From: B16-G9 sp964400655
GTDB lineage: Bacteria; Bacteroidota; Bacteroidia; Bacteroidales; F082
DNA length: 20,464 nucleotides
Assembly (NCBI GenBank): GCA_964400655.1
Contig: CAYNVN010000124.1
Location: forward strand, 1-20,464
Direction of reading: 5' to 3'
Each line of letters opens with the position of its first letter. Position 1 is the stretch's first letter. Made by a program: the position numbers and the translations under genes. The notes under the pieces were generated by a model that was given only the letters and a program-made list of their open reading frames with translations, searched no databases and was not told the origin of the DNA. This document shows positions 1 to 7,145 of this stretch, piece after piece.

Positions 1-1
1 T

Positions 2-205
2 TTCTTTATGGAAAGCAAGAAAAAAGGTAATCGTAAATATGCTACTTTGGGTGTGGGTATTCGATACAATGTTTTCGGGTTGGACTTCTCTTACCTGATA
101 CCGATGAACTCAACACAAAACCCGTTACAAAATACCATGCGTTTTTCGCTTGTATTTGATTTCGGAAAAGCCGCATCCAATGCCAATACAGCACCACCGC
201 AGTAA
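2..205 (+). CDS. porV: C-terminal fragment of probable PorV (type IX secretion outer-membrane beta-barrel protein)
   Basis: The reading frame is open from the first bases of the window (it begins in-frame with two Phe codons), so only the 3' end of a gene is present. About 67 residues are visible, with alternating hydrophobic and polar residues typical of last barrel strands: YATLGVGIRYNVFGLDFSYL, then a turn with NPLQNT, then MRFSLVFDF, followed by a short polar tail ending in APPQ. A closing strand of the form LRFxLxFxF is typical of Bacteroidota barrel proteins of the PorV/LptO family. The next gene is ispF; in Porphyromonas gingivalis porU, porV and ispF are neighbours, which supports PorV over other barrels. 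PorV is an outer-membrane shuttle protein for type IX cargo. The identity rests on a short fragment plus neighbourhood; another FadL-like barrel is possible. Confidence 0.68.
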   Translation, partial: FFMESKKKGNRKYATLGVGIRYNVFGLDFSYLIPMNSTQNPLQNTMRFSLVFDFGKAASNANTAPPQ

Positions 206-226
206 AATAAATTAAACATAAAACAG

Positions 227-278
227 AAGCAGTTCCGGTAAGTTGGTTTAATCTGACCGCGGAGCTGCTTTTTTGTTT
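227..278 (+). terminator. Rho-independent terminator after porV
   Basis: An 11-bp stem pairs AAGCAGTTCCG (227-237) with CGGAGCTGCTT (260-270), with a single G-U pair and a 22-nt loop. It is followed by a T-rich tract interrupted by one G (271-279). It lies between porV and ispF on the + strand. No clear TTG/TAnnTTTG promoter follows it, so ispF may depend partly on read-through. Confidence 0.7.
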
Positions 279-313
279 TGCAGGAAAAACTTTTTTCCGT
301 AAGAAGAATAACA

Positions 314-799
314 ATGAATAGCGAGCTTAGGATAGGAACAGGATACGACGTTCACCGGTTGGTTACCAGCCGGCAACTTTGGCTGGGGGGTATTAATATC
401 CCCTTTGAAAAGGGATGTTTGGCACATTCCGATGGCGACGTATTGCTTCATGCAATTTGCGACGCGCTGCTGGGGGCACTGGCACTGGGTGACCTCGGTG
501 TTCATTTCCCCGATAGCGACCGGCAATATAAAAACATCAGCAGCCTTATATTGTTGGAAAAAACCTTCCGGATGATTTCGGAAAAAGGGTATAAAATAAT
601 AAACATCGATGCGACCATAGTTTTACAGCAACCGCGCATATCGCCTTACATTACCGGTATGCGTAAAAATATTGCCCAAACCGTTAAAACAGGCATCGAA
701 AACATTTCCGTTAAATCAACCACCACCGAAGGATTAGGGTTTACCGGGACGGGCGACGGTATTGCCGCACAGGCAGTGGTTTTGCTGGGCAGAAAATAA
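314..799 (+). CDS. ispF: 2-C-methyl-D-erythritol 2,4-cyclodiphosphate synthase
   Basis: IspF converts CDP-methylerythritol 2-phosphate to methylerythritol 2,4-cyclodiphosphate and CMP in the cytoplasmic MEP pathway to isoprenoids. The 161 residues match the usual length of about 159. Visible family marks are GTGYDVHRL (8-16, with metal ligands D12 and H14), AHSDGDVLLHA (37-47, with H46 as the third metal ligand), HFPDSD (64-69) and the C-terminal STTTEGLGFTGTGDGIAA block (135-152). The start is placed at the ATG at 314, which sets MNSELRIGTGYDVH in the family position. A TTG 36 nt upstream in the same frame would add 12 residues but sits in the terminator T-tract. No strong ribosome binding site is seen. 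It is downstream of porV and convergent with the ribosomal cluster. Confidence 0.97.
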   Translation: MNSELRIGTGYDVHRLVTSRQLWLGGINIPFEKGCLAHSDGDVLLHAICDALLGALALGDLGVHFPDSDRQYKNISSLILLEKTFRMISEKGYKIINIDATIVLQQPRISPYITGMRKNIAQTVKTGIENISVKSTTTEGLGFTGTGDGIAAQAVVLLGRK

Positions 800-832
800 A
801 AAAGGGCAAAAGCTTTCGCTTTTACCCTTTTT
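799..832. terminator. Bidirectional terminator between ispF and rplQ
   Basis: The stem pairs AAAAAGGG (799-806) with CCCTTTTT (825-832) and AAAAGC (808-813) with GCTTTT (818-823), with one C/A mismatch and a TTTC loop. Runs of A and T on either side give a U-tract in both directions. It can therefore end both ispF (+) and the whole ribosomal cluster (-). It overlaps the last base of the ispF stop codon. Confidence 0.9.
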
Positions 833-853
833 AATGCAGTTACAAGTTGCTAC

Positions 854-1462
854 CTACTCCTTATCTTCCTTTTTCTCCTCTTCTTTAGCCTCTTCCTCTT
901 TAACTTCCTCTTTGGCTTCCTCTGCCTTTTCAACTACCTCATCCTTAACCTCGGTCTCTACCTTCTCTTCTTTCTCCACGGTTTCAGGAGTATCTGTAGC
1001 AGCAACTTGTTCTGTAGTTTCTGCTTTAGGAGCACTTTTTTTGCTTCCACCACGACGACGGCGGGTTTTGGCTTTTTTCGCACTCTTTTCTTTCAAAAGA
1101 TTTTCGTTGAAATCAACCAATTCAATCATTGCCATTTCGGCATTATCACCCAAACGGTTTTCCAGTTTAATAATACGGGTATAACCTCCCGGGCGATCGC
1201 CAACTTTGGCCGACACTTCTCTAAAAAGTTCGGTTACCGCATACTTATCGGTAAGATATTTGAAAACCATTCTTCTTGAATGAGTTGTATCGTCTTTGGC
1301 TTTGGTGATCAACGGTTCAACGTAACCTCTTAAAGCTTTAGCTTTTGCAAGAGTTGTTACAATTCTTTTATGCATGATGAGGGAAGATGCCATATTAGCC
1401 AGCATGGCTTTACGGTGCGAACTTGTTCTTCCCAAATGATTAAAACTCTTCTTATGTCTCAT
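854..1462 (-). CDS. rplQ: 50S ribosomal protein L17 with long charged C-terminal extension
   Basis: L17 binds 23S rRNA near the exit side of the large subunit. The core is residues 1 to about 125: MRHKKSFNHLGRTSSHRKAM at the start, SLIMHKRIVTTLAKAKALR, and GGYTRIIKLENRLGDNAEMA near its end. The protein has 202 residues against about 120-130 in most bacteria. From about residue 131 it runs through a basic stretch (AKKAKTRRRRGGSKK) into an Ala/Glu/Lys/Val-rich tail ending in EEEKKEDKE. Longer L17 tails are usual in Bacteroidota, but this one is at the long end as I recall the family. It is the last gene of the cluster, 5 bp after rpoA. AAGGA about 9 nt before the ATG is one of the few Shine-Dalgarno-like sites here. 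Confidence 0.96.
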   Translation of the reverse strand: MRHKKSFNHLGRTSSHRKAMLANMASSLIMHKRIVTTLAKAKALRGYVEPLITKAKDDTTHSRRMVFKYLTDKYAVTELFREVSAKVGDRPGGYTRIIKLENRLGDNAEMAMIELVDFNENLLKEKSAKKAKTRRRRGGSKKSAPKAETTEQVAATDTPETVEKEEKVETEVKDEVVEKAEEAKEEVKEEEAKEEEKKEDKE

Positions 1463-1467
1463 CGTTC

Positions 1468-2460
1468 TTAGTCCTTATCTAATTTATACTTTGCTACATT
1501 CATTCCGAACTCAAGGCCTTTGTTATCTACCAGTTCATCAAGTTCAGCCAATGATTTCTTTCCAAAATTTCTAAACTTAAGCAAATCGTTGCGATTGTAA
1601 GCCACCAGCTCGCCGAGTGTTTCAACATCGGCAGCTTTTAAACAGTTGAGTGCCCGTACCGAAAGGTCGAGGTCAACCAGTTTGGTTTTAAGCAACTGAC
1701 GCACATGGAGGGTATTTTCATCCAACTCTTCGGTAACCGATTTTTCTTCGGTTTCCAGGGTGATTTTCTCATCCGAGAAAAGCATAAAGTGATGAATTAA
1801 TATTTTGGCTGCCTCTTTAAGTGCATCTTTTGGATGAATGGAACCATCGGTATCAATTTCGATAACCAGTTTTTCGTAGTCGGTTTTCTGTTCAACCCTG
1901 AAATTTTCAACGTAATATTTTACGTTCTTAATGGGGGTATGAATTGAATCGATGGCGATTACACCCAAAGGAGCTTCCTCCTCTTTGTTTTCTTCAGCCG
2001 GCACATAACCTCTGCCTTTATTAATGGTGAGTTCCATGCTCAGTTTTACCGAAGGATCCATATGACAGATCACCTCATCGGGATTGAGCACCTGAAAAAC
2101 GGAGAGAAATTTATTGATATCTCCGGCTTTAAATTCTTCCTGATCACCAATAACGATGTTTACTTTTTCCATATCCTCGCCCTGAATTTGCTGTTTAAAG
2201 CGAACTTTTTTCAGGTTAAGAACAATTTCGGTAACATCTTCAACGATGCCTTCGATGGTGGAAAATTCGTGAACAACGCCTTCGATCTTAATGGAAGTGA
2301 TGGCAAATCCTTCAAGAGATGAGAGTAAAATTCTCCTGAGGGCATTACCAATGGTAATCCCAAAACCGGGTTCCAAAGGACGAAATTCAAAAACGCCTTT
2401 GAAATTATCGGATTCGTTCATTATAACCTTATCAGGTTTTTGAAATGCTAAAATTGCCAT
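1468..2460 (-). CDS. rpoA: DNA-directed RNA polymerase alpha subunit
   Basis: RpoA forms the dimer on which beta and beta' assemble; its C-terminal domain contacts DNA and activators. The 330 residues are full length. The N-terminal domain shows RPLEPGFGITIGNALRRILL (27-46), the dimerisation and beta-binding signature. An acidic linker at about 233-250 leads to the C-terminal domain with VRALNCLKAADVETLGEL (268-285). R269 and N272 correspond to E. coli R265 and N268, which contact the UP-element minor groove, and FGKKSL (299-304) follows. The start MAILAFQKPDK matches Bacteroidota alpha subunits. Its place between rpsD and rplQ is the standard alpha-operon position, coupling polymerase and ribosome supply. 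Confidence 0.98.
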   Translation of the reverse strand: MAILAFQKPDKVIMNESDNFKGVFEFRPLEPGFGITIGNALRRILLSSLEGFAITSIKIEGVVHEFSTIEGIVEDVTEIVLNLKKVRFKQQIQGEDMEKVNIVIGDQEEFKAGDINKFLSVFQVLNPDEVICHMDPSVKLSMELTINKGRGYVPAEENKEEEAPLGVIAIDSIHTPIKNVKYYVENFRVEQKTDYEKLVIEIDTDGSIHPKDALKEAAKILIHHFMLFSDEKITLETEEKSVTEELDENTLHVRQLLKTKLVDLDLSVRALNCLKAADVETLGELVAYNRNDLLKFRNFGKKSLAELDELVDNKGLEFGMNVAKYKLDKD

Positions 2461-2499
2461 AGTTTATGTTTAGCGATTAAAAATTGGTCGATTTAAATT

Positions 2500-3102
2500 T
2501 TACTTGGAGTAAAGCTCAACGATCAGGTTTTCCTTAATATTTTCAGGAATCTCTTCACGTGCGGGATAGTTCAGGAATTTACCCTGCATTTTTGTTTCGT
2601 CCCATTCCAGCCACGAAAAACTTTTACGCGAAGCCAGCGAATCGGTAATGGCTTCAAGGCTTTTTGATTTTTCGCGAACACCAACAACATCACCTTCACG
2701 AACCGAGAAAGAGGGAATATTTACAATATCTCCGTTTACGGTAATGTGACGGTGCGAAACCAGCTGACGGGCAGCTGCTCGTGTGGGGGCAATTCCCAGG
2801 CGGAACACAACATTATCCAAACGTGCTTCGATTAACTGAAGCAGGTTTTCGCCGGTAATACCTTTTTTACGTGATGCTCTTTTAAATACATTACGGAATT
2901 GACGTTCGAGAATGCCGTAGGTGTATTTAGCTTTTTGCTTTTCAGCAAGCTGCATACCGTATTCCGACTGTTTTCTTCTTCTGCGGTTGTTACCGTGTTG
3001 TCCCGGAGGGTAATTTTTCTTTTCCAAATATTTGTCAGGACCATAAATGGGTTCGCTGAACTTACGTGCTATTTTTGACTTTGGGCCAATATATCTTGCC
3101 AT
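2500..3102 (-). CDS. rpsD: 30S ribosomal protein S4
   Basis: S4 is a primary 16S rRNA binder that nucleates assembly of the 30S body and lines the mRNA entry. The protein has 200 residues. It begins MARYIGPKSKIARKF, followed by YPPGQHGNNRRRRK. The S4 RNA-binding domain spans about 88-150, with LIEARLDNVVFRLG and SHRHITVNGDIVNIPS. The N-terminal zinc-knuckle cysteines of some S4 proteins are absent, so this is the Cys-minus form. In Enterobacteria S4 is the alpha-operon autoregulator; no matching leader could be recognised here. It lies 39 bp from rpoA and 39 bp from rpsK. Confidence 0.98.
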   Translation of the reverse strand: MARYIGPKSKIARKFSEPIYGPDKYLEKKNYPPGQHGNNRRRRKQSEYGMQLAEKQKAKYTYGILERQFRNVFKRASRKKGITGENLLQLIEARLDNVVFRLGIAPTRAAARQLVSHRHITVNGDIVNIPSFSVREGDVVGVREKSKSLEAITDSLASRKSFSWLEWDETKMQGKFLNYPAREEIPENIKENLIVELYSK

Positions 3103-3141
3103 AGCTAGTTATTTATCGTTTAAATATTCTCTAAACTGTTA

Positions 3142-3531
3142 TTAAACTCTTCTTCTTTTGGGCGGACGGCAACCATTGTGCGGCAATGGTGTAACATCGA
3201 TAATTTCCATTACTTCGATACCGGAAGAGTGAATGGTACGAATTGCTGATTCACGTCCCGAGCCGGGTCCTTTAACATATACCTTTACTTTACGCAGGCC
3301 TGCGTCGTATGCTACTTTAGCACAATCTTCGGCAGCCATTTGTGCAGCGTAAGGCGTATTCTTTTTTGAACCTCTAAATCCCATTTTACCTGCCGAGGCC
3401 CAGGAAATAACCTGTCCCTGTTCGTTGGTAAGCGAAATGATGATATTATTAAACGAAGCTTTAACATAAGCACGTCCAATAGGCTCAACTTTTACTATTC
3501 TTTTTTTTGTACTTCTGGTTCTCTTTGCCAT
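3142..3531 (-). CDS. rpsK: 30S ribosomal protein S11
   Basis: S11 sits on the platform of the small subunit next to the E-site mRNA path, bound to 16S rRNA with S7 and S18. The 129 residues are the usual length. Typical blocks are AYVKASFNNIIISLTNEQGQ (22-41), SWASAGKMGFRGSKKNTPYA, VYVKGPGSGRESAIR and the C-terminus DVTPLPHNGCRPPKRRRV. The N-terminus is basic (MAKRTRSTKKRIVK), as in other Bacteroidota. It lies between rpsM and rpsD, with 42 bp to rpsM. The start has no Shine-Dalgarno site; an A/T-rich leader precedes the ATG. Confidence 0.98.
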   Translation of the reverse strand: MAKRTRSTKKRIVKVEPIGRAYVKASFNNIIISLTNEQGQVISWASAGKMGFRGSKKNTPYAAQMAAEDCAKVAYDAGLRKVKVYVKGPGSGRESAIRTIHSSGIEVMEIIDVTPLPHNGCRPPKRRRV

Positions 3532-3573
3532 AGTTATATTTATTACTTGACTATAAAATCGAAACGTTAATTA

Positions 3574-3951
3574 TTATTTAGTAGCCTTTTTCTTATTGGC
3601 AACAGTTTTCTTACGTCCTTTACGAGTACGGGCATTGTTTTTGGTTCCCTGTCCGCGAACCGGTAAGCCGATACGATGGCGGATTCCGCGATAGGCACCA
3701 ACATCCTGAAGGCGTTTAATGTTCATTTGTACTTCCGAACGCAATTCACCTTCCACTTTGTAATTATCCACGATAATGGTACGGATTTTATTCAAATCTT
3801 CATCGTTCCACTCGTTAGATTTCTTATTCCAGTCGATACCGGCTTCTGAAAGAATTTTCTGTGCTCTGCTTCTGCCTATTCCATAAATGTAGGTTAAAGC
3901 AATTTCACCTCTTTTGTTGTTTGGGATATCAACTCCAGCAATCCTAGCCAT
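3574..3951 (-). CDS. rpsM: 30S ribosomal protein S13
   Basis: S13 is on the head of the small subunit, where it forms intersubunit bridges and touches the P-site tRNA through its C-terminal tail. The 125 residues fit the family. Visible are MARIAGVDIPNNKRG at the start, the helix-hairpin-helix IYGIGRSRAQKIL (22-34), YRGIRHRIGLPVRGQGTKNN and the very basic tail ARTRKGRKKT onward. It opens the alpha block after rpmJ, with a 38-bp gap that is T-rich on the + strand and shows no hairpin. Confidence 0.98.
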   Translation of the reverse strand: MARIAGVDIPNNKRGEIALTYIYGIGRSRAQKILSEAGIDWNKKSNEWNDEDLNKIRTIIVDNYKVEGELRSEVQMNIKRLQDVGAYRGIRHRIGLPVRGQGTKNNARTRKGRKKTVANKKKATK

Positions 3952-3989
3952 AATTAATAATCTTTTTTTTAAATTTTATTATAAAACCC

Positions 3990-4106
3990 TTACCCTTGTC
4001 TTTGTTTAAACTTGGGGTTTTTTTTGTTAATAACGTACAATCTGCCTTTACGACGAACTATCTTGTCTTCAGGAGATCTTTTTTTAATTGATGCTCTTAT
4101 TTTCAT
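3990..4106 (-). CDS. rpmJ: 50S ribosomal protein L36, zinc-ligand-free form
   Basis: I translated the gap between infA and rpsM and found a 38-residue protein: it opens MKIRASIKKRSPEDKIVRRK and closes INKKNPKFKQRQG, followed by TAA. Length and frame match L36, a small protein of the large subunit that binds 23S rRNA domains II, V and VI. In zinc-binding L36 the ligands are C11, C14, C27 and H33; here these positions are S11, D14, N27 and F33, so none remains. Cys-poor L36 is common in Bacteroidota. The ATG at 4106 is preceded by a weak GAAGAA. The infA-rpmJ-rpsM order is standard. Confidence 0.97.
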   Translation of the reverse strand: MKIRASIKKRSPEDKIVRRKGRLYVINKKNPKFKQRQG

Positions 4107-4114
4107 TTCTTCAA

Positions 4115-4333
4115 TTATTTGTATCTGAATGTTATTCTTCCTTTTGTCAAATCATAGGGCGACATTTCAAGTTTTACTTTGTCTCCCGGCAAAATTTTTA
4201 TATAGTGCATTCTCATTTTTCCTGAAATATGAGCTGTAATTACATGCCCGTTTTCCAGTTCCACCCGGAACATTGCATTTCCGAGAGATTCAATTACTGT
4301 TCCATCTTGTTCGATTGACGGTTGCTTTGCCAT
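4115..4333 (-). CDS. infA: Translation initiation factor IF-1
   Basis: IF-1 is a single OB-fold protein that binds the A site of the small subunit during initiation and helps IF-2 and IF-3. The 72 residues are the canonical length. Recognisable blocks are IEQDGTVIESLGNAMFRVEL (7-26), ENGHVITAHISGKMRMHYIK and the C-terminal LTKGRITFRYK. It sits 8 bp before rpmJ and 10 bp after map, the normal Bacteroidota order secY-map-infA-rpmJ. No Shine-Dalgarno site precedes the ATG. Confidence 0.98.
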   Translation of the reverse strand: MAKQPSIEQDGTVIESLGNAMFRVELENGHVITAHISGKMRMHYIKILPGDKVKLEMSPYDLTKGRITFRYK

Positions 4334-4343
4334 TTATTCTTGT

Positions 4344-5120
4344 CTATTTATTGTTAAGTACTTCTTCAATATAATCAAATGTTGACAATATATCCGGTTT
4401 TCCTTCTCTGATGGCCACATCGTGTTCAAAATGAGCCGACGGTTTTCCGTCGATGGTTCTGATGGTCCATCCGTCTCTGTCCTGAACAACCTCTTTACGT
4501 CCGAGGTTGATCATCGGCTCAATGGCAATGGCCATCCCTTTTTTCAGTTTGACACCTGTACCGCGTCTTCCGTAGTTAGGTACTTCGGGTTTTTCGTGCA
4601 GGTGTCGTCCCACACCATGACCTACGAGGTCTCTAACCACTCCGTATCCAAAACGTTCAACATAGCTTTGGATGGCATTTCCTATATCGCCTACCCTCTT
4701 TCCGGCAACAGCCATTTCTATACCGAGGTATAGCGACTGTTTCGTTCGCTCCAGTAACCAATGAACCTCTTCATCCACTTCGCCTACTTCAAAAGTATAG
4801 GCTGAGTCGCCGTAAAAACCCTGCCAGATGGTTCCGCAGTCGATGGATACAATATCACCCTCTTTCAACTCCCGTTCACCCGGAATACCATGCACCACTT
4901 CATCGTTTACCGATATGCACAGTGTTGCAGGAAATCCGCCGTATCCTTTAAACCCCGGTTTGGCTCCGTTATCGAGGATAAACTCTTCGGCAACCTTATC
5001 CAGCTTTTTGGTTTTTACACCAGGTTCAATCAGTTTGGCCACTTCGGCCAACGTTTTACCAACAAGTAAAGAACTGTGTCGTTGTATTTCTAATTCCGCG
5101 TCTGTTTTATAATGAATCAT
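4344..5120 (-). CDS. map: Type I methionine aminopeptidase
   Basis: This cytoplasmic metalloenzyme removes the initiator methionine from nascent proteins at the exit tunnel. The 258 residues match the bacterial type Ia length (E. coli 264). All five metal ligands are visible by alignment to the family: D94 (in SIDCGT), D105 (in FYGDSAYTF), H168 (in DLVGHGVGRHLHEKP), E201 (in AIEPMINLG) and E232 (in HFEHDVAI). The catalytic histidines H77 (VVHGIP) and H175 are also present. It lies 11 bp after secY and 10 bp before infA. The gene looks intact. Confidence 0.97.
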   Translation of the reverse strand: MIHYKTDAELEIQRHSSLLVGKTLAEVAKLIEPGVKTKKLDKVAEEFILDNGAKPGFKGYGGFPATLCISVNDEVVHGIPGERELKEGDIVSIDCGTIWQGFYGDSAYTFEVGEVDEEVHWLLERTKQSLYLGIEMAVAGKRVGDIGNAIQSYVERFGYGVVRDLVGHGVGRHLHEKPEVPNYGRRGTGVKLKKGMAIAIEPMINLGRKEVVQDRDGWTIRTIDGKPSAHFEHDVAIREGKPDILSTFDYIEEVLNNK

Positions 5121-5131
5121 TCAGCGAAATT

Positions 5132-6490
5132 CTAAAATCCTATTGACGAGCGGCCGCCTTTAATACGGCCCGATTTGGTTAATCCGTCGTAATGACGCAT
5201 CAACAAATAACTTTCAATTTGCTGCAATGTATCGAGCACAACACCCACCAAAATCAGCAGTGAGGTTCCTCCGTAAAAAGCAGCAAAGGAGCTGTTAACG
5301 CCAGCCATTCGTGCAAAGGCGGGCATAATAGCTATAAATCCGAGGAAGATAGAGCCCGGCAATGTAATTCTTGATAAAATCATATCAAGGTATTCAGCCG
5401 TTTTACGACCCGGTTTAACTCCCGGAATAAATCCACCGTTTTTCTTAAGGTCATCAGCCATTTGATTGGGGTTAATGGTAATGGCCGTATAGAAATAGGT
5501 GAATAAGATAATCATAACAAAGAAGGTGAAGTTATACCAAAATCCGTTATAATCGGTAAATGCAGCAGCAAAACCGCTTAATGTATCGGAGTTGGCAAAT
5601 CCAACCAATGTCATAGGCAGGAACATAATGGCCTGCGCAAAAATGATGGGCATAACACCGGCAGCATTAACCTTTAAAGGCAGATACTGACGAACACCAC
5701 CATACTGTTTGTTTCCTACAATCCGTTTGGCATATTGCACCGGAATTTTACGGGTTCCCTGAACAAGCAGGATGGTAAACAAGATAACCAAAATCAGGAT
5801 TACCAATTCCAGTAAAAAGTACACCAAACCGCCGCCCTGTTCTTCGAGGCGTGAAACAAATTCTCCGAAAAGGGCAAAGGGCAAACGGGCAATGATACCA
5901 ATCATAATGATTAATGAAATACCGTTTCCGATACCTTTATCGGTAATTTTTTCACCCAGCCACATTACAAAGAGGGTACCTGCAATAAGAATAATGGTTG
6001 ATGATACCCAAAAGAAGATGGAGGGGCTTGTAATGCCCGGATCGAAGGGGGTAATGGCCTCGGCGGGTAATTGCGAAACGAGGTTTGCAATATAACCGGG
6101 AGCCTGGAATGCCACGATAAGTACAGTAAGATAACGAGTGATCTGGTTGATTTTTCTTCTACCGCTCTCCCCTTCACGCTGTAAGCGCTGGAAGTATGGG
6201 ATAGCCATACCGAGAAGCTGAATAACAATAGAAGCCGAGATATAGGGCATAATACCCAATGCAAAAATTGAAGCATTAGAGAATGCACCTCCCGAGAACA
6301 TGTTCAACAACCCAAGCAAGCCCGAACTGGCCTGATTTTGCAGGTTCGACAACATACTCGGATCGACACCCGGAATTACCACATATGAACCGAAACGGTA
6401 AATAAGAATAATTCCCAGTGTATAGAGGATTCTGTTTCTCAGTTCCTCAATTTTATTGATATTCCTTAGTATTTCAATCAACTTTTTCAT
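5132..6490 (-). CDS. secY: Preprotein translocase subunit SecY
   Basis: SecY is the channel subunit of the SecYEG translocon in the inner membrane. The 452 residues fit the family, and ten hydrophobic segments can be followed from ILYTLGIILIYRFGSYVVIP (21-40) to the last near LLILVGVVLDTLQQIESYLL. Family marks include the plug region GLLNMFSGGAFSNASIFALG, SIVIQLLGMAIPYFQRLQRE after TM2, the cytoplasmic loop RKIPVQYAKR and NGGFIPGVKPGRKTAEYLD. The C-terminus is short and basic (GRIKGGRSSIGF). It follows rplO by 6 bp and closes the spc block, tying export capacity to ribosome supply. Confidence 0.98.
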   Translation of the reverse strand: MKKLIEILRNINKIEELRNRILYTLGIILIYRFGSYVVIPGVDPSMLSNLQNQASSGLLGLLNMFSGGAFSNASIFALGIMPYISASIVIQLLGMAIPYFQRLQREGESGRRKINQITRYLTVLIVAFQAPGYIANLVSQLPAEAITPFDPGITSPSIFFWVSSTIILIAGTLFVMWLGEKITDKGIGNGISLIIMIGIIARLPFALFGEFVSRLEEQGGGLVYFLLELVILILVILFTILLVQGTRKIPVQYAKRIVGNKQYGGVRQYLPLKVNAAGVMPIIFAQAIMFLPMTLVGFANSDTLSGFAAAFTDYNGFWYNFTFFVMIILFTYFYTAITINPNQMADDLKKNGGFIPGVKPGRKTAEYLDMILSRITLPGSIFLGFIAIMPAFARMAGVNSSFAAFYGGTSLLILVGVVLDTLQQIESYLLMRHYDGLTKSGRIKGGRSSIGF

Positions 6491-6496
6491 TCAATC

Positions 6497-6940
6497 TTAA
6501 ATTTTAGTAGCGGTTCCACCCTGTGCTTCGATAGCAGCAACTGCTGATTTAGTAAAAGCGTCAACGGTAACTTCCATTTTAGCTTTTAATTCGCCGTTTC
6601 CAAGAATTTTAATTAAATCGTTTTTATGTGCCAAACCGTTTTTAACGAGTACCTCTTTGGTAACAACGTTAATACCGTTATCGGCAAGCTGTTGTAATAC
6701 GCTGATGTTGATTCCGCGATACTCTTTACGATTGATATTTTTAAAACCGAATTTAGGAACACGACGGTACAATGGCATCTGGCCACCTTCAAAACCGATT
6801 TTACGTTTGTATCCCGATCTCGACTGGGCACCTTTATGTCCGCGTGTAGAGGTACCGCCTCTACCGGAACCTTGTCCGCGTCCTACTCTTTTCCTGTTCT
6901 TAACAGAACCTTCAGCAGGTTTAAGATTACTTAAATCCAT
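6497..6940 (-). CDS. rplO: 50S ribosomal protein L15
   Basis: L15 is a late-assembly protein of the large subunit with a long basic N-terminal arm reaching into 23S rRNA. The 147 residues fit. The arm shows NRKRVGRGQGSGRGGTSTRG (16-35), HKGAQSRSGYKRKIGFEGGQ, then MPLYRRVPKFGFKN. The globular end is TVDAFTKSAVAAIEAQGGTA. It lies between rpmD (13 bp) and secY (6 bp). The leader before the ATG is almost pure A/T and contains no Shine-Dalgarno site. Confidence 0.98.
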   Translation of the reverse strand: MDLSNLKPAEGSVKNRKRVGRGQGSGRGGTSTRGHKGAQSRSGYKRKIGFEGGQMPLYRRVPKFGFKNINRKEYRGINISVLQQLADNGINVVTKEVLVKNGLAHKNDLIKILGNGELKAKMEVTVDAFTKSAVAAIEAQGGTATKI

Positions 6941-6953
6941 TGTTAAAATATTT

Positions 6954-7133
6954 TTAAATTTCTTCTACCTTCAATAAATGTTTAACTTTTTCAATCATAC
7001 CAAGAATTGCGGGGTTTGCCTCAAATTCTTTGGTTTGATGAAGTTTTTTAAGGCCAAGAGCTGTTAAAGTTCTTTTTTGCCTTAGTGGCCGGTTGATGGC
7101 ACTTCTTACCTGAGTTATTCTAATTTTACTCAT
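6954..7133 (-). CDS. rpmD: 50S ribosomal protein L30
   Basis: I read this from the gap between rpsE and rplO. The 59-residue frame opens MSKIRITQVRSAINRPLRQK and continues RTLTALGLKKLHQTKEF, ending KHLLKVEEI with TAA. The length and the KIxxxxSxIxR...QxxTLxxLGLxKxxxxxE pattern are those of L30, a two-helix, three-strand protein on the 23S rRNA domain II surface. The spc-block position between S5 and L15 is the standard one. Spacing is 12 bp to rpsE and 13 bp to rplO. Confidence 0.97.
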   Translation of the reverse strand: MSKIRITQVRSAINRPLRQKRTLTALGLKKLHQTKEFEANPAILGMIEKVKHLLKVEEI

Positions 7134-7145
7134 TTTCTTAACTTA

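Noticed and set aside
283..298. GGAAAA/TTTTCC palindrome before ispF as an operator
   Set aside because: Only six A/T-heavy pairs with a 4-nt spacer; too weak to call.
278..313. Upstream TTG start for ispF
   Set aside because: It lies in the terminator T-tract, and the extra 12 residues are not part of the family N-terminus.
762..1184. 140-residue Ser-rich frame on the + strand opposite rplQ
   Set aside because: The Ser runs are the reverse reading of the Glu/Lys-rich L17 tail; it also overlaps ispF and the terminator.
3952..3989. T-rich tract between rpmJ and rpsM as a terminator
   Set aside because: There is no hairpin beside it, and the T-run is an A-run on the transcribed - strand.
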